Positions 45,967-58,080 of a stretch of DNA of 64,000 nucleotides are shown piece after piece. The position numbers were made by a program, and so were the translations under genes. Below the pieces are notes generated by a model, which searched no databases, had not been told where the DNA came from, and worked only from the letters and a program-made list of their open reading frames with translations. Source of the DNA: Gnetum montanum (Eukaryota > Streptophyta > Gnetopsida > Gnetales > Gnetaceae). How positions within the stretch are numbered: position 1 is the stretch's first letter; the number at the start of each line of letters is the position of its first letter. The stretch spans positions 424,783-488,782 of the forward strand of contig MNCI01037842.1 in assembly GCA_015680685.1 (NCBI GenBank). The letters are read 5' to 3'.

Positions 45967-46959
45967 TGCTAGAGTAGGTTCACTCCACAAATAAATAACC
46001 TTCATGTATTAAATCTAGATATTATTCCAAGATAAAATTAATTTCTAGAAAATAAGAATACTAGCTATCTTCAATTAAATTATTAGAAGATTACATTAGG
46101 GTTTACATAACTCACAAGAACCCAAAAGCCTATCACACTCAAATAGTATTGTAGAACATGAGCCTTTACAATCACACAATGGTTGTTCTTAATGTAAGAC
46201 AAAACTAATAGAAATCTCTCCCATAACCCTGGACTAACATTGTAAATCAAAAGTAAGATACAAGAGAATAAAACACATAGATCAACACACCACAAGCTAA
46301 TCTTGTAGCTGTAATCATCAATTATCCTCACCCAATGTGCTCACCCATTCTCTCTTGCACAACTCTCCTTGCATACCAACTCTCTTCCCTATCTCATGGA
46401 TGAATGCATACATAATTATAGAGATCAAAAATTCTAGGAGGCTTTTTATTTGCCTCCCTAAATGTTTTCCATATAGATCTAGAGTCTTTCAAATGTTTTC
46501 CAATTGAAACACCATGTCAAATCATTTTTTTTCTTAATCGACATAGATGTCTCTTGTTTCATGTAGACGTCTCTTGTGAAAATCATACTCTTAAGAGAGA
46601 AATCCACTATTTTTGATAGATGTCTCCTTTGGACTTGGGACATCTCCACTTTAAGGGAGACATCTTTGGAGAGATTTCTATCCTATAGATGCCAAAAATA
46701 AATGTGCTTATTTTGGTGTTGAGAGCTGTTGGATATCTCCAAAAAAGTCCCCATAGATCATACAACCTCATAAACTCATCAAAATAAGAAAAAAATCACC
46801 TTTAAACATGCCAAAACATCCAATAATATTCATCATAAAAGTTCAGCACAAGAACACATGTAAAAACTAGACACATGTGTCTAGGTCTTCTATTAGCACA
46901 AAACCTACAAAACAAACTTGTATGACAAGCACAAGGGAATCAAAAGAGGTGTTCCTACA
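45967..46959 (-). repeat. E5 right (5') LTR, 993 bp
   Basis: The plus strand begins TGCTAGAGTAGG and ends GGTGTTCCTACA, so the minus-strand ends are TGTAGGAACACC and CCTACTCTAGCA. Confidence 0.85.
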
Positions 46960-47330
46960 GTAGGCCTCCTATCTATGTGATGAATCACAATTGTACTCCT
47001 TACCTTTTGTGCTAGAAATGATGTTTAAGATCGTTTTGATTTGGCCCCAGGACGTTTTGTGCACCTAGACCATTACATACATGTCGATAAGCTCTCTTTT
47101 TTCTTACCTTAGCCATTTTACAATGTGCATTAATTTTTCTCTTTGGATAAAATTATGATTTAGATAGTGGTGAGACATTTTCATGTATCTTTCCATGGTG
47201 ATGTCAAGAGGCTTATGGACAAGGATTTGTATTTTCATGTATCTTTTCATATAATTGATTGAGGAGGAAAGGATTTGTACTAGGTTTCTACATCTTTGAT
47301 GGAGATGTAGGAAAACAACTACAACTTTTT
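46960..47330 (-). pseudogene. E8 gag central part (right of E5)
   Basis: The minus strand from about 47240 reads QILVHKPLDITMERYMKMSH, HYLNHNFIQREKLMHIV and KWLR, then (about 47000-46960) KGKEYNCDSS, matching E1 (NKPLDMALERYYALLKNYPG, EERLMYHIIDGL) and E2 (EEYNxDPS). It continues at 40246 on the far side of E5. Confidence 0.55.
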
Positions 47331-48515
47331 CCACTTACTCACGATCCCTTAAAGATAACAAGCATTGTAAAAGCAATGACTCAAAACACACAGGTATATG
47401 TTCTATATGTTGGCACATCATCCATGTTGATTCATTTGATTTTTCTATCATGAACATTCTACCTTGAAATATGTACAATGTTTTTCAACTCATGATAATT
47501 ACCCTAGTTGAAAAAAGAGGAATCACCATTACCATTGGCAAGTCCAAACAAATGCAAATGCTATAACCTAGAAAAAAATCATCATGCTAAGCTATACTCA
47601 AAGTGAAGGTCACTGAGTAGAGGCCTTGATGACAAGCTAGTCCTTTACCTTTTTTATTTTCTTTAGCTTCTTGCTCCCCATTTAAATGATTAGATGAAAA
47701 GTTGAGGCTAGCCTCTTCTTTAGTCACTTGATTTGAAGATATTGCATGTACAAAAACTCATAATCATTGAACATGGGCTCATGAGCTTTGTACATAGTGT
47801 GTTCATTCTCTAGCACGATATTAATCAAGGCATAAATGAGATCATTTGGTATAGCCACCATCTAGTTCCTAGAAAATAGGTCATCAGCATCTCTCCATCT
47901 TTCTTGCTTATCTTGATGATAAGGTAGCACAACTAGTAGAAGGGTCTTATCCTTTGAATGTTCAAAGGTAACAAAATTCCTTCATCCTTTTGATGTATTA
48001 CTAGGTATCTTTAATTGAATCCTAGTACTATCTATCATTTTTTTTGTATTCACAACTTCAAATAAAAGTTAAAATTAAGAATGTATGATTATTTCTAGAT
48101 AATTTACCAATGTCCTCCTTGGTAATTCTACGAATGATATGGGTCCTCCTCATTTTGGACCAATGGGATATATTAAACAAATCATAATGTAATCTAGTTG
48201 TAAGCCTCAAGGATGATGTTGAGTTAATTTCCAAGAACACTTATGTATATTGTCACATCTAACAAATAGAAAACATTTTATAATATATATTATATAAATG
48301 AAAACCCATGTTTCCATGTTAAAGATAGAGAAAATATTTATGATTTTATATTTTATAATTTTTATGGATTTTATATTTACAAAAAAAAAAGTAATAAACA
48401 CACATGTATTGCAATCCCACTTGGTGACATGGACAATCCTTGTGTTGCAATCCCTCAAGGGGACAAGTACACTAGTACATGCAAATATACAAATGTAAAT
48501 AAAATTAGTCATAAC
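47331..48515. other. Unassigned AT-rich DNA before the gap
   Basis: It may hold the rest of E8 gag and its LTR, but I could not identify either. Short open frames on both strands show no domain. Confidence 0.3.
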
Positions 48516-48811
48516 NNNNNNNNNNNNNNNNNNNNNNNNNNNNNNNNNNNNNNNNNNNNNNNNNNNNNNNNNNNNNNNNNNNNNNNNNNNNNNNNNNNNN
48601 NNNNNNNNNNNNNNNNNNNNNNNNNNNNNNNNNNNNNNNNNNNNNNNNNNNNNNNNNNNNNNNNNNNNNNNNNNNNNNNNNNNNNNNNNNNNNNNNNNNN
48701 NNNNNNNNNNNNNNNNNNNNNNNNNNNNNNNNNNNNNNNNNNNNNNNNNNNNNNNNNNNNNNNNNNNNNNNNNNNNNNNNNNNNNNNNNNNNNNNNNNNN
48801 NNNNNNNNNNN
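48516..48811. other. Assembly gap (296 N)
   Basis: Unknown sequence. The open frames crossing it are artefacts. Confidence 0.99.
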
Positions 48812-48857
48812 CCCCCCCACCCCCCCCCCCTGCCCCCCCCCCTTCCCCCTCCCCCCA
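48812..48857 (+). repeat. Poly-C tract at the gap edge
   Basis: Almost pure C with single A, T and TT breaks directly after the gap. The gap probably exists because this homopolymer blocked sequencing. Confidence 0.85.
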
Positions 48858-49446
48858 AGAAAAAAAAAACTCCCACTGCATATGTGCATGAAACTTATTC
48901 CAAGTATTTATAGTTTTTGCAACCTAATAGCAGGGGCTTGCTAATGTCAAAGTGTCAATGGAGACCTATTAATGTAGTTGAGACTTTTCAAGATACATAA
49001 GAAAAGGCTAGGAAACAATGGTAAGCAAACTAATGCACTTTTCAATATACAATTATAAAGTATAAGGCTGGGATGTAAAACTAGAAGATAGGAACCTCAA
49101 CCATGCATTTGAAAATCATAAAAATATGATGCATGACACACATCCAAAATATAAGGGTTACAATTTACTTTCAAAATGTCACTAGATAACTCATTAATCA
49201 CTCTCACTAGTATATCATCCCTCAAATGATGATATATCTTTCCTTGAGTTTTATCATATTTTGGTTGTGTTTGATCATGTTTTGAGGAGTTTGAAGTGTT
49301 TTGACACCTATGGGAACATATTTGAAGGTGTTTGGATATCCAATTCTTTGGAAAGGATGTAATTTCTTGTAGCCTTGGTAAGATAGACATCTACTCTACA
49401 AGATAGATATTGACTTTGGTAGATGTTTACTCTAGGGGATAGACAC
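48858..49446. other. DNA left of E2, possibly part of an older LTR
   Basis: Phrases such as gatagacatctactctaca recur in the region right of E2 (61790-61830: gatagacatctctactcttc), so E2 may have split an older LTR. No gene is seen. Confidence 0.3.
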
Positions 49447-50321
49447 TAATGAGCAACAAACAATCCCTATGCCCAACCATACGAATCACTAGTTTTCACT
49501 AAGAAATTTTCTTAAATTCTATAGAGTTTAGTAGCTCTTCAAGTATCCTAGGTCTAGGAAGTGAATATCAAGGATGTGATCATTGCCTTCGTAGTTTTAC
49601 TTGTGAAATGTAAAGGTATGGTTAAGTGTCACTAAGGCACATGATTTTTTTATCATTTTGTCTTTTTTTACTAGATTCACCTAAGTGCTAAAAAAAAGTA
49701 AAATTGATATTTAATTAATCTAATTTTTCTCATAAGTAGCTAACACTTAACTAATTTTATCATAAGCATCCATTCCCACTTTCTATACACATCTTGAACA
49801 TGTTGCCACATTACTAGGCTACCAAGCATTAGGCACTACTAGGATTACCAAGCGTAATGTATGCTTGAATTGGTCATACTTATGTTTGTTATTTAATTGA
49901 TATTAATTACTTAATTAAAATTCATTAAGGTTAAGTTCCTAAATAATAAATGCATAAGGAAAACATTAATTTATTCCAAGTGCTACAAGGTTTGATTAGA
50001 AAAGATTGTCTTTATTATCGTTCACACTAAGGTGATTAGTTACATTAGTGCTTAAATAAAGATTCATACGCTACTTTTTCTTGTACTATAGGCACTTAGA
50101 AAATATTCTAAGCCTATAGAAAACAAACTGTAAGAGCTTCAGTACAACTAATGGAACAAGTGTCATAAATGTAGTGGGTAGGGACACATTTATAGGTGAT
50201 GAGAGGGTGGCATGACAATGGGTACTCATCAACATAGAAAACCCTATGTCAATTGGATCCCATCAACAAGGTCATGTCACTGATGGGATATCAACATGAC
50301 CCAATGATGCATGATTCATCA
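49447..50321 (-). repeat. E2 left (3') LTR, 875 bp
   Basis: It starts TAATGAGCAACA (decayed TGATGAGTAGTG) and ends TGCATGATTCATCA. It is alignable along its whole length with 60843-61724. The promoter side has tatttatagg-type sequence and catcaac/catcgac motifs. Confidence 0.75.
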
Positions 50322-50699
50322 TACCTCCATGACTGAATGAAAACTTATCTGCAAGTTAACAAAAGAAGGAACAAGTTCTTTACAAAATTTTGGGAAGACA
50401 TGAGATTATTGACTAACTTAACTAACACACAATAAACAAACTAAAAAATAACTTACTGACACTGAGTGTCCAAGTGTATGGATTTACAATTATTATAAAC
50501 TTAGGTCTTGATGGTAACAAAATTGAACATCATGGCAAAAAATTGATAATAGAACACGTTTGGTGGCTTGGAAACAAAGAAGAAGGTTAAATGGTCCTAA
50601 GTGATGGAGGTTCCTAAGCCATTGAAAGACCTTCTTTGGCTGCCATAGCATGCAACAATTATTATAGAGGCTATGATTATGGTTATCCTACTGCAGTTG

Positions 50700-51960
50700 T
50701 AACTACTAGTAGCATATAGAAGGCATCTAACAATGTCTTCATCTTCTCCTCCTTACTCTAGGGATCATTCATTGTCCATGCTGCTTCACTAATGTGGGCC
50801 AGAATGGGAATATCCCATAGATAGGACATTATGGAAAACAAATCCTTCATGTTGATAAACTAGGCTACAAATTGCTTTTGTTCCACATTGAATGTCTTGA
50901 TAGCATTTTGTAGCTCCTAGTAGTCATTTAATCTCTTGTCTAGATTCTCAGTAGTTGATCTTTAATAAGTGAATCACTCCTTGAGAATGTCAAGTTTACC
51001 ATTTTCATCGTCAAGCTTCTATTTGGCCTCTTTATGGTGTTTGAACTCTAGTTCATACAATAAGTATGGGCTAGCCACTTGCTTCTCCAACTCTAACCAT
51101 GACCTTCTGGTAGTCATCATTGCCAAGTTTGCATTTTGGAGGTTGGCAAGCTTCATGTATTCAGTCATTTCCTTAATCTATACCTCCATCATGTGAATTT
51201 TTACTTTGTTTTATTTGTTCAGTCCATGAAAGATGGATTTCCAAATATCTCCTCCCTGCTAGAGCTACTAGAGGATCTCATTCACCTTTTCCTTCAACCA
51301 ATTGCATATGTTTTTCATTAATTTCCTTCTGCAAGCCAACTTGGTCCTTGTAACAGTTCTTAACCCTCTCCAATTTGAGGGCCTCATTCTTGTAGGTGGA
51401 AATATCTATTATAGATTTTTGATGAAGGGCATGCACCTCCTCCATCGAGAGATTTCTATTTTCTACTACCAACCTCCTCAATTCAATGTTTATCCTAGCA
51501 ACCTACTCCTATTGTTGATAGAAGAATTTAAACATTTGTTGCTTTTGTGTATCAACATTTTGTAAGTGAAAATTTTTAGTAGTCATAGTTTCATTCTCCT
51601 AGTGAGTCTAGATTAAGTCCTTTTGAATGTTATAAGTTGTAACATTGGCTAAGAACTAGTCAAAGACTATCAACTCCTTGGCATACTTAGCCTCTTTGAG
51701 TTTGGCCTAAAGTTATTGGAAAGATTCATCTTACATAACTACTTGGTTGAGTAGCATGGGATCAACAAGGTAGGATTGAAGTTCAACAACCTTCACATCT
51801 AAGCATTGGTTCTCTACTTTAGCTATTTCACGTTGCTCCTTCATGATGATGCACTTGCTTCTTACCTTGAGTAGTTCTAACTAGGTAGTAGTGATGGTAT
51901 CCAAGAGCTCAAAGACATCCATAATTAGTTTCCTATTTTTCACCAATTGGTCCAAAAAAT
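50700..51960 (-). pseudogene. E2 env-like ORF, coiled-coil C-terminal part
   Basis: The 67-codon open piece 51481-51278 (MRRLVVENRNLSMEEVHALH, then DQVGLQKEINEKHMQL) and the stretch to 50950 (YMKLANLQNANLAMM, LELEKQV, EFKHHKEA) correspond in order to the E1 ORF at 24920-23960. The composition is charged and helical. Function is unknown; it may be the tail of the env-like product. Confidence 0.55.
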
Positions 51961-53464
51961 TTTCATGCTAGGCTACACTTAACCTTCCACTTATAGTTTC
52001 AGTGAATGTCTACACATCTTTAGGTACAATAATGTCTTGTACAGATGCCACTGGAGCATTGAGGACTTGAACCACTGGATCAATGATCAATTCTATCACT
52101 ATCTCCTACCCTTGGTTCTACATCACCAAGATTGTAGCCCCCTCACCCTTCTCCAAATGCATTGAATAGGTAGTAGCATTTCTAGAAATTTCTTGGAATT
52201 TTTGTTATTGCAAGAGGGACACTATTACCTATCAAGTTCTTAGATTCAACCTTGTGGGTAGCTACAATTATTGGGTAGAAAACATTAGCACACTAGCCTC
52301 CATCTAACTTATGGTTTGGGCCACTTCATTGAAGTGGTTATGGCTGATTAGTACATAGATGGATTACTACCACTTGTTCCTACCTGTTGCTGCTGTAGGA
52401 GTTGCTCACAGAGTTAATGCATGTGCTCTCCAGCATTGTTTGATAAGTGGGTGGTAGATGTGATGGTTGCTACTTATCTTCATAGACTACCTTCGTAGGT
52501 ACTTTATCTTTCATCATCTCTACCCAAGAAGCAAATAGAGCAAAATGAACTACATCATTCATGTAGTGGGCTATGCCTCCCTTCTTGCACAATTTTCTGA
52601 TAAGGCATGGGAAGAAAAGTGCCTTCTTTCTATGTTTGTTCTTCTTAAGGCATTTCTCTATCTTAAGTTAGGTTAGTTATGGAAGGTTGATAGGGAATCT
52701 TCTACTTAGAGTGACACATGTAGGGGTAAAAAAATCTATGATCTTGTTGGACCTCATCATTGGGTTCAAGTGAAAGGCTAAAATTTTGAAGTAGGTGCAT
52801 TTTGCCATTGTGAGTGCACCAAAATCTTTGTGGTCCACTCCATAGAACCATTGTATTCATTTTTTCTTAATGCCTAGATCTACCTACATCAGGATTTCAA
52901 CTAAAGTGGCCCTAACTTTAGGTAACCCAAGGGGTTGAGAGATTACTTTTACTACATAGGACATAGTTATGTCCTTGATTTTGACTATAGCATTGACCTA
53001 CTTGTTGTTCCAAAAATTATGTCTTCCCCATGTACCACTCCTTGCTAAAAGTGATGATAAACCACATGGGAGTGTTTTGAAGTTGTGTCTTAACTTTTGA
53101 AGGAGCAAACTCCAAGAAGGTTCTAAAGTTTGGCTCCTAAATAATATATTTCTAAACCTCCTTAGATGCAATTTGATTGAGGTAGACCTCCATCAAGGTG
53201 ACCTCAAGGTTTGGTCTTGGTCCAAGTGCCTCCTCACGATGAGATTGTTCAATTGCGGCTGCTTTCAAAATTTTTCTAATAGAATCCACTTTGGACTCCT
53301 CCTAAAGAGGTCTCATAGCATAGGTTTCTAGTACTTGCTCCTGGGGTTGTTCTGGGCCCCTTCCAATTCTTGGTCATTTTTCTTTTAGTTGGGATAGTCC
53401 GCCTTCTTGTAGGTGATTTCCCTTTGGTACCATTTGTAATCATAATAGAACCAAGGATTAGCAT
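51961..53464 (-). pseudogene. E2 env-like ORF, N-terminal part (plant transposon protein-like)
   Basis: It starts with a very basic stretch (ATG 53464; KGKSPTRRRTIPTKRKMTK). Further on (about 52800-52550), with frameshifts, come FGALTMAKCTYFKILAFHLN, RSNKIIDFFTPTCVTLSRRF and KKNKHRKKALFFPCLIRKLC followed by KKGG. That resembles the family annotated as putative plant transposon protein, found in the 3' ORF of Athila-like elements. It is not obviously membrane-anchored here. Many stops. Confidence 0.5.
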
Positions 53465-53950
53465 GTGATGTGTAACTTATAACATTTAGGTACCTAATCT
53501 CATTGGTTAGTTGCACTTGGCTAAGTTGTAACCATGGTAGATTGATTATTTTAATATTATTTTGATATTATTAGATTAATATAACTACTACAATGAGTTG
53601 GAAGGATTTAACTTTCACAAATTGATTATGTTAATGTTATGTTATTCATTAAACTCTTGTGGGAGTTGGAAAAATTTCAAATTTTTTTGTCAAAACCTAA
53701 GGTTTTCTGGCCCCCTAACATAGAGCTTCCTTTGGTAGCTGTAGGACAAAAGAATGAGAGTAATTGGATAAATAGTTTGAAAGTTATGGGCTTTGGAAGG
53801 TTCAGAGTTATAGAAAATACAAAACTCCCCCTTTGTTTGAGTTCAAATGTGAAAAAAGTCTAAATGTGGCTATGTATATATAGAGGTTTTGTACTACATC
53901 AATGGGATTGCATCAACAGGATCACATTGACAAGGCTTGTGACCAAAATT
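53465..53950 (-). promoter_or_regulatory. LTR-like, TATA-bearing stretch ahead of the env-like ORF
   Basis: A TATA-like run (plus strand tatgtatatatagagg, about 53870-53885) sits beside catcaatgggattgcatcaac and cacattgaca, resembling the U3 motifs of the E2 LTRs (catcaac, gatcccatc, catgtcac). It lies about 400 bases upstream of the ATG at 53464 on the minus strand. It could be an internal promoter for the env-like ORF or a piece of captured LTR. Confidence 0.35.
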
Positions 53951-55440
53951 TTCCATAGTAAAAATGAGGATGAAAAGGAGTTTGAGTGTGAAATTAATGT
54001 TGTTGGAGACATAGAAATTCCATGAACATTATGAAATAGTTGAAGAGGGCTAGATAGATCATTTAAAGGCGTTTTGAGTTGGAGAATGAATTTGAAGGAG
54101 CGTAGTGCATAATTGGATGCAAACGATGGCGCACATAAAGGATTTGATTGCAAAAAATGCCTAAGGATAAGGAACTCAACTAGCCCAACCAAGAGGTATG
54201 GAAGTGGATCCTTGCCATAGCATGCTCATGCCCTTAATTCCCCTACATGCCTTTAAACCAAGGAGTCCATGGACTCTATGGATGATTAATGGTTGCAAAA
54301 TGTTAAGGACTAAATCCTGTAAGAATTGACCTAATAATTTCAACACATTAAACTAAGACATCAAATGAAACCATGAAAAATTGATAGTGAGGTGAATTAT
54401 GGGAAGTAGTAGTGGATTAGAGAGAAGGTGAAATGGGATCTTGAATCATGGTCACATGAAGTCCCTTGTGGAGTTCATGGTTAATATGACATGATAACAA
54501 CCATCCTTAGTCCAAATTAAAACCAACTACTTTTAGTTACTTCACATCAACCCTCTAAGACTAGTCCACCCTCACAAGACACAATAGCATTCCCACAAAG
54601 CAATCACCATTCCTTAAAGAGAAGTAAGAAGTGATATGGGGCCTTAGTTAGACGGGGCCTTCAGCCATAGGTAACATGTCTTTCCAATCTCATAACCAAT
54701 GCTTGTAGCCTATTATTGAGTCTAAGGAGTGTGCTTTGGATTCCCATCATTGTTTTGAATTTTATTTTTTTATGATTTTTTGAATGGGAACCACACCATG
54801 CAAAGACTTTAACTTCCTATTATTGGTCAATAGAAAAATGGTGAAAAATCCATGAAAACACTCATGCACCCAAGAGGGTATGAAAGTATAGAGAGAATTG
54901 AGTCCTCTTGAAGTCATACCCATGTCTATCCATTTAATATTTTCCAAGTTTGAAAACTACCAAGGTCACAAGTTTGTTAAATTTTCGCTAAGGAAGGGAC
55001 CTCATATTTTGAAAACAAGGAACACCATAGAGTTTATGGATGGGTAGATGATGTGGACTCACTACCTATTCCAAGAAAAAGAAGCCATGTCTTTGTTATC
55101 GATACTAAAATTCAAGGATAGAATCCAAACATTAGCAATCAAATAACATTATAGTACAAACCACCATAAGCAAATAGCTAAAATTGCACTTCTAGTGGCA
55201 ACAAAAACAAAAAAAACATACATAATAAAAACATAAAAAAAGTGTAAGAAAAACACAACCCAAAATAAATTAAAATATAAAATAAATTGAAAAACATGCA
55301 AGAGGATAAAATGTACTAAAGATGGTGTAAAACAAAAGATGGTGAAAAATAAGAAAAAATGAAAAAATAAGGAGCCACTTTGTATGATCTATCATGGATG
55401 GCCATCTTTCCCATGACTAAGTTGGAAGGAGGAGATCCAA
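53951..55440. other. E2 noncoding spacer between integrase and env-like ORF
   Basis: No domain on either strand. Low-complexity A-rich DNA lies at 55180-55370. Confidence 0.45.
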
Positions 55441-56340
55441 AAAATTGAGCGTGCCTATCCATCTAAGGAGGTGTTGTGGCCACTAACTCGCTTAGGCTTA
55501 TGGAAAGGTTTAATTTAGTGCATGTTGACCAATAGTTTCTTATTTGGTTTTTTAAATTTGCATATGAACATGGCCTTAAAAGGAAATGTTTTATAGATGA
55601 AGTAAGGTTCTTTTCACAATGTTTGAAACTTAGGTTTTTATGACACATGTGTGGGGTTCGAATAAAGGACCTTGTCTTCTAGTTGGAATTTTACATTCCT
55701 TATTTTTAGGTTATGAAATTGTTTATTGAATGCCTTCTGCACTTCATTCAAGGATAGGGCCATCAATCAATTCTCATCTAGCATGTTGAGATTTATCGGT
55801 CTTCCTTTTTGTGCTAGGATTAGGTCAAGATCAAGGTCATAGGCTGTTGAAAGTATACAAAGCTTAGACTAGATAGGAAGAGTTGGTAGTTTACTGTACA
55901 CCAATTCATAGGTAGAATAGCATATAGGAAGTTGCTAGGATGAGAAATAAACCCAAAGGGCATTGTTAAGTTTAGTGCTCTAGTCTCTCCTATATTTGCT
56001 AACGTTTCTTGTTAAGATCTTAGTGATCTTCCTATTCATAACCTTTGCTTGACCATTGGCTTGGGGGTGGTAGGGTGTTATTAATTTATGTTCTACCCAT
56101 AAGCATTGCATGAATTTTTGAAATATGGGGCCTATAAAATAAGTATCATTATTTGAAATTAGTGCACAAGGTATTTCAAACCTATTTACAACATTCTTTT
56201 GTAGAAACTGAGTAGCTATAGAAGATGTATAGTTGGTGACAACTATTACTTTTGCCCATTTCATTTAATGATCAACAATGATTATGATTTATGCCTTTCC
56301 ATTTAATATGGATGTGATGGAAGCCATGAAGTTAGTGCCC
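55441..56340 (-). pseudogene. E2 integrase, core and C-terminal part, catalytic residues lost
   Basis: The 94-codon open piece (56264-55980) is preceded by a FMASI...IIIIVDH stretch (first Asp). It reads MKWAKVIVVTNYTSSIATQF, CALISNNDTYFIG (where SDNGTHF is usual, second Asp lost) and LITPYHPQANGQAKVMNRK, with Lys where the catalytic Glu stands in NGQAEV. The C-terminal region follows to about 55440 (LDLDL, LNMLDE, KFQLEDKVLY). The zinc-binding N-terminus is missing: only about 90 bases separate this core from the reverse transcriptase end. Confidence 0.8.
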
Positions 56341-56349
56341 TAGATGTTA

Positions 56350-57480
56350 CTAGGATGCAGTCTTGCATTCATCAGTCCAAATAAATGGAGCATCCTTCTT
56401 TGAAAGCTCTACCAATGGTTTGAAAATCTTAGAGAAATTCTCTATGAAGCGTCGGTAGTAGCTTATGTGACTAAGGAATGATTGTACATCCTTAATAGTT
56501 TTTAGTTGGTGGGTAATTCCTGGGATGATCCTTATTTTCTTAGGATTCATCTCAATCCCTGCTTGTGATATTTTGTGCCCCAAGAAAATTCTCTACTAGA
56601 CCATTATATGGCTCTTTTTCCAATTGAGTCGAAAGTTGGTGTCCACACACCTTTTTAGCACTTTCTCAAGGTAGTCTAGGGCTTGCTCAAATGTAGCCCC
56701 ATAGGTGGAAAAGTCATCCATGAAGACTTCCATTCCACTACCAATCTACTATTGAAAGATGCTTAGGGCAAGGTGTTGAAAGGCCAGAGGGGTATTGCAT
56801 AGATCAAATGACATTTTTCTATATGCAAAAGTCCCCCAAGGACTTCTAAATGATGTTTTGGCCTAATCCTTGGGTGTGATCTAGATTTTGTTGTAACCAC
56901 TATAAAAATTTCAAAAGTTGTAATAGAAATGCCTAAAGATGGTGTCCAACACCTAATACACATATGATAATGGAAAATGATCTTTGTATGCCACCATGTT
57001 CAACAGACTAAAGTCAATACAAGCCCTCCACTTACCATCTTTATTTGGCACCATTACAAGTGAACTAACCCACTTGCTATCCATAATGGGATAGATGAAC
57101 CCCACATTGAGGAGTTGTTCAATCTTCTCTTTAATGATCTACTTTAGTTTGGGGTTCAACCACCACTGGGGATTCTTCTTTGACTTAATGGATGCATCTA
57201 TATAGATGTTGTGCTGGCATATCCATGGATCAATTCAAGTCAATTCATGATATGACTAGGTAAGAGCTATTGGCTATTTTTTGACCACCTTCAACAACTT
57301 TTCTTTTTGTTTAGGAGCAAGATTAACATTGATTATAACTGGCTTACCATTTTTTAGGAAAGCATATTTCATTTTGGTTGATAGAGTTTTCAACTCTAGG
57401 GGCTCCTACCTAAAGCTCTCAAGGGCTTCAAACTCTTTCCAATTGATGTCAACAATTTTATCATTGAAGAGTTAATGGTG
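56350..57480 (-). pseudogene. E2 reverse transcriptase, broken; RNase H missing
   Basis: Minus-strand blocks: IYPIMDSKWVSSLVMVPNKD, GKWRACIDFSLLNMV, FPLSYVY, then YSGYNKI (upstream catalytic Asp region destroyed), WGTFAYRKMSFDLCNTPLAF and VFMDDFSTYGATFEQALDYL with the catalytic pair intact. Further on come LGHKISQAGIEMNPKKI and SFLSHISYYRRFIENFSKIF, then WTDEC. The pattern, especially SxWVSPLVMVPKK and YGxTFExALDNL, is Athila-like. Homology jumps from WTDEC straight to integrase, so RNase H is deleted. The thumb piece (56583-56350) is open for 77 codons. Confidence 0.8.
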
Positions 57481-57699
57481 AATTTTCTCTAGTTCATCCA
57501 TGCCATCAACATAGGAATTACTCAGGCTCTCAATTGGTTCCATGCATATTGTTGAACTACTTTTAAGATTAGCTATCAGCCATTGGATGTCCTCTTACTT
57601 TGTGACTATTGCATATAGGTACCTTTGAATTTCTATCAAATCTACATAGTGTCTGCATGCTATGATAGATGTACTTTTTATAGACCATAATTTCTACAC

Positions 57700-58080
57700 A
57701 CGGTTGCACTCTATGTCACTGTACATGATGCATGAAACTTGCTTTCTCCTTATCGTAAAAAGGAAATATTTTTAATGCCTAGTTGCGAATCAATAGTGCT
57801 TAGCCAAGCCCTTCTCATGATGATTGGAAAGTCCCACTTGTAGATGTCATCTTGAATAACTAAGGAATCAACAAGATAAGACCACCTATAGATAGTGGTC
57901 ATAATGTCCTCCATCAGCCCCAAAGTATTAGTGATGGACTAATCTACCAACTCAAGATGGATGTTACTCTTCTTAAGAGGAGGCAAGTTCCAAACTTTGT
58001 ATATCTCATAGGAAATAAAATTTACACTAGAACTTGAGCTTAGAAGATTCTTTCATGGCTTATTCTTAGCAATCTGCAAA
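57700..58080 (-). pseudogene. E2 aspartic protease, active site lost
   Basis: The minus strand reads LLSSSSSVNFISYEIYKVWN where D-S/T-GSSVNFIS is expected, then LPPLKKSNIHLELVD, SITNTLGLMEDI, and later FPIIMRRAWLST (in place of P-I-ILGRPFL-T). The order and spacing fit a retropepsin, but the catalytic Asp is gone. Confidence 0.6.

Larger units (their letters stand above)
40247..46959 (-). mobile_element. E5: Ty3/gypsy element with complete domain order, 6.7 kb
   Basis: The minus strand carries 5' LTR, tRNA-iMet primer site, gag with zinc knuckle, protease, reverse transcriptase, RNase H, integrase and 3' LTR, the standard gypsy order. LTRs are about 976 and 993 bp. All genes contain stops or lost catalytic residues. 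It lies inside an older gag (E8). No matching 5-bp target duplication could be read (tttgg on the left, gtagg on the right). Confidence 0.85.

Noticed and set aside
48207-48944. Four open frames of 123-224 codons
   Set aside because: They run through the N gap and the poly-C tract.
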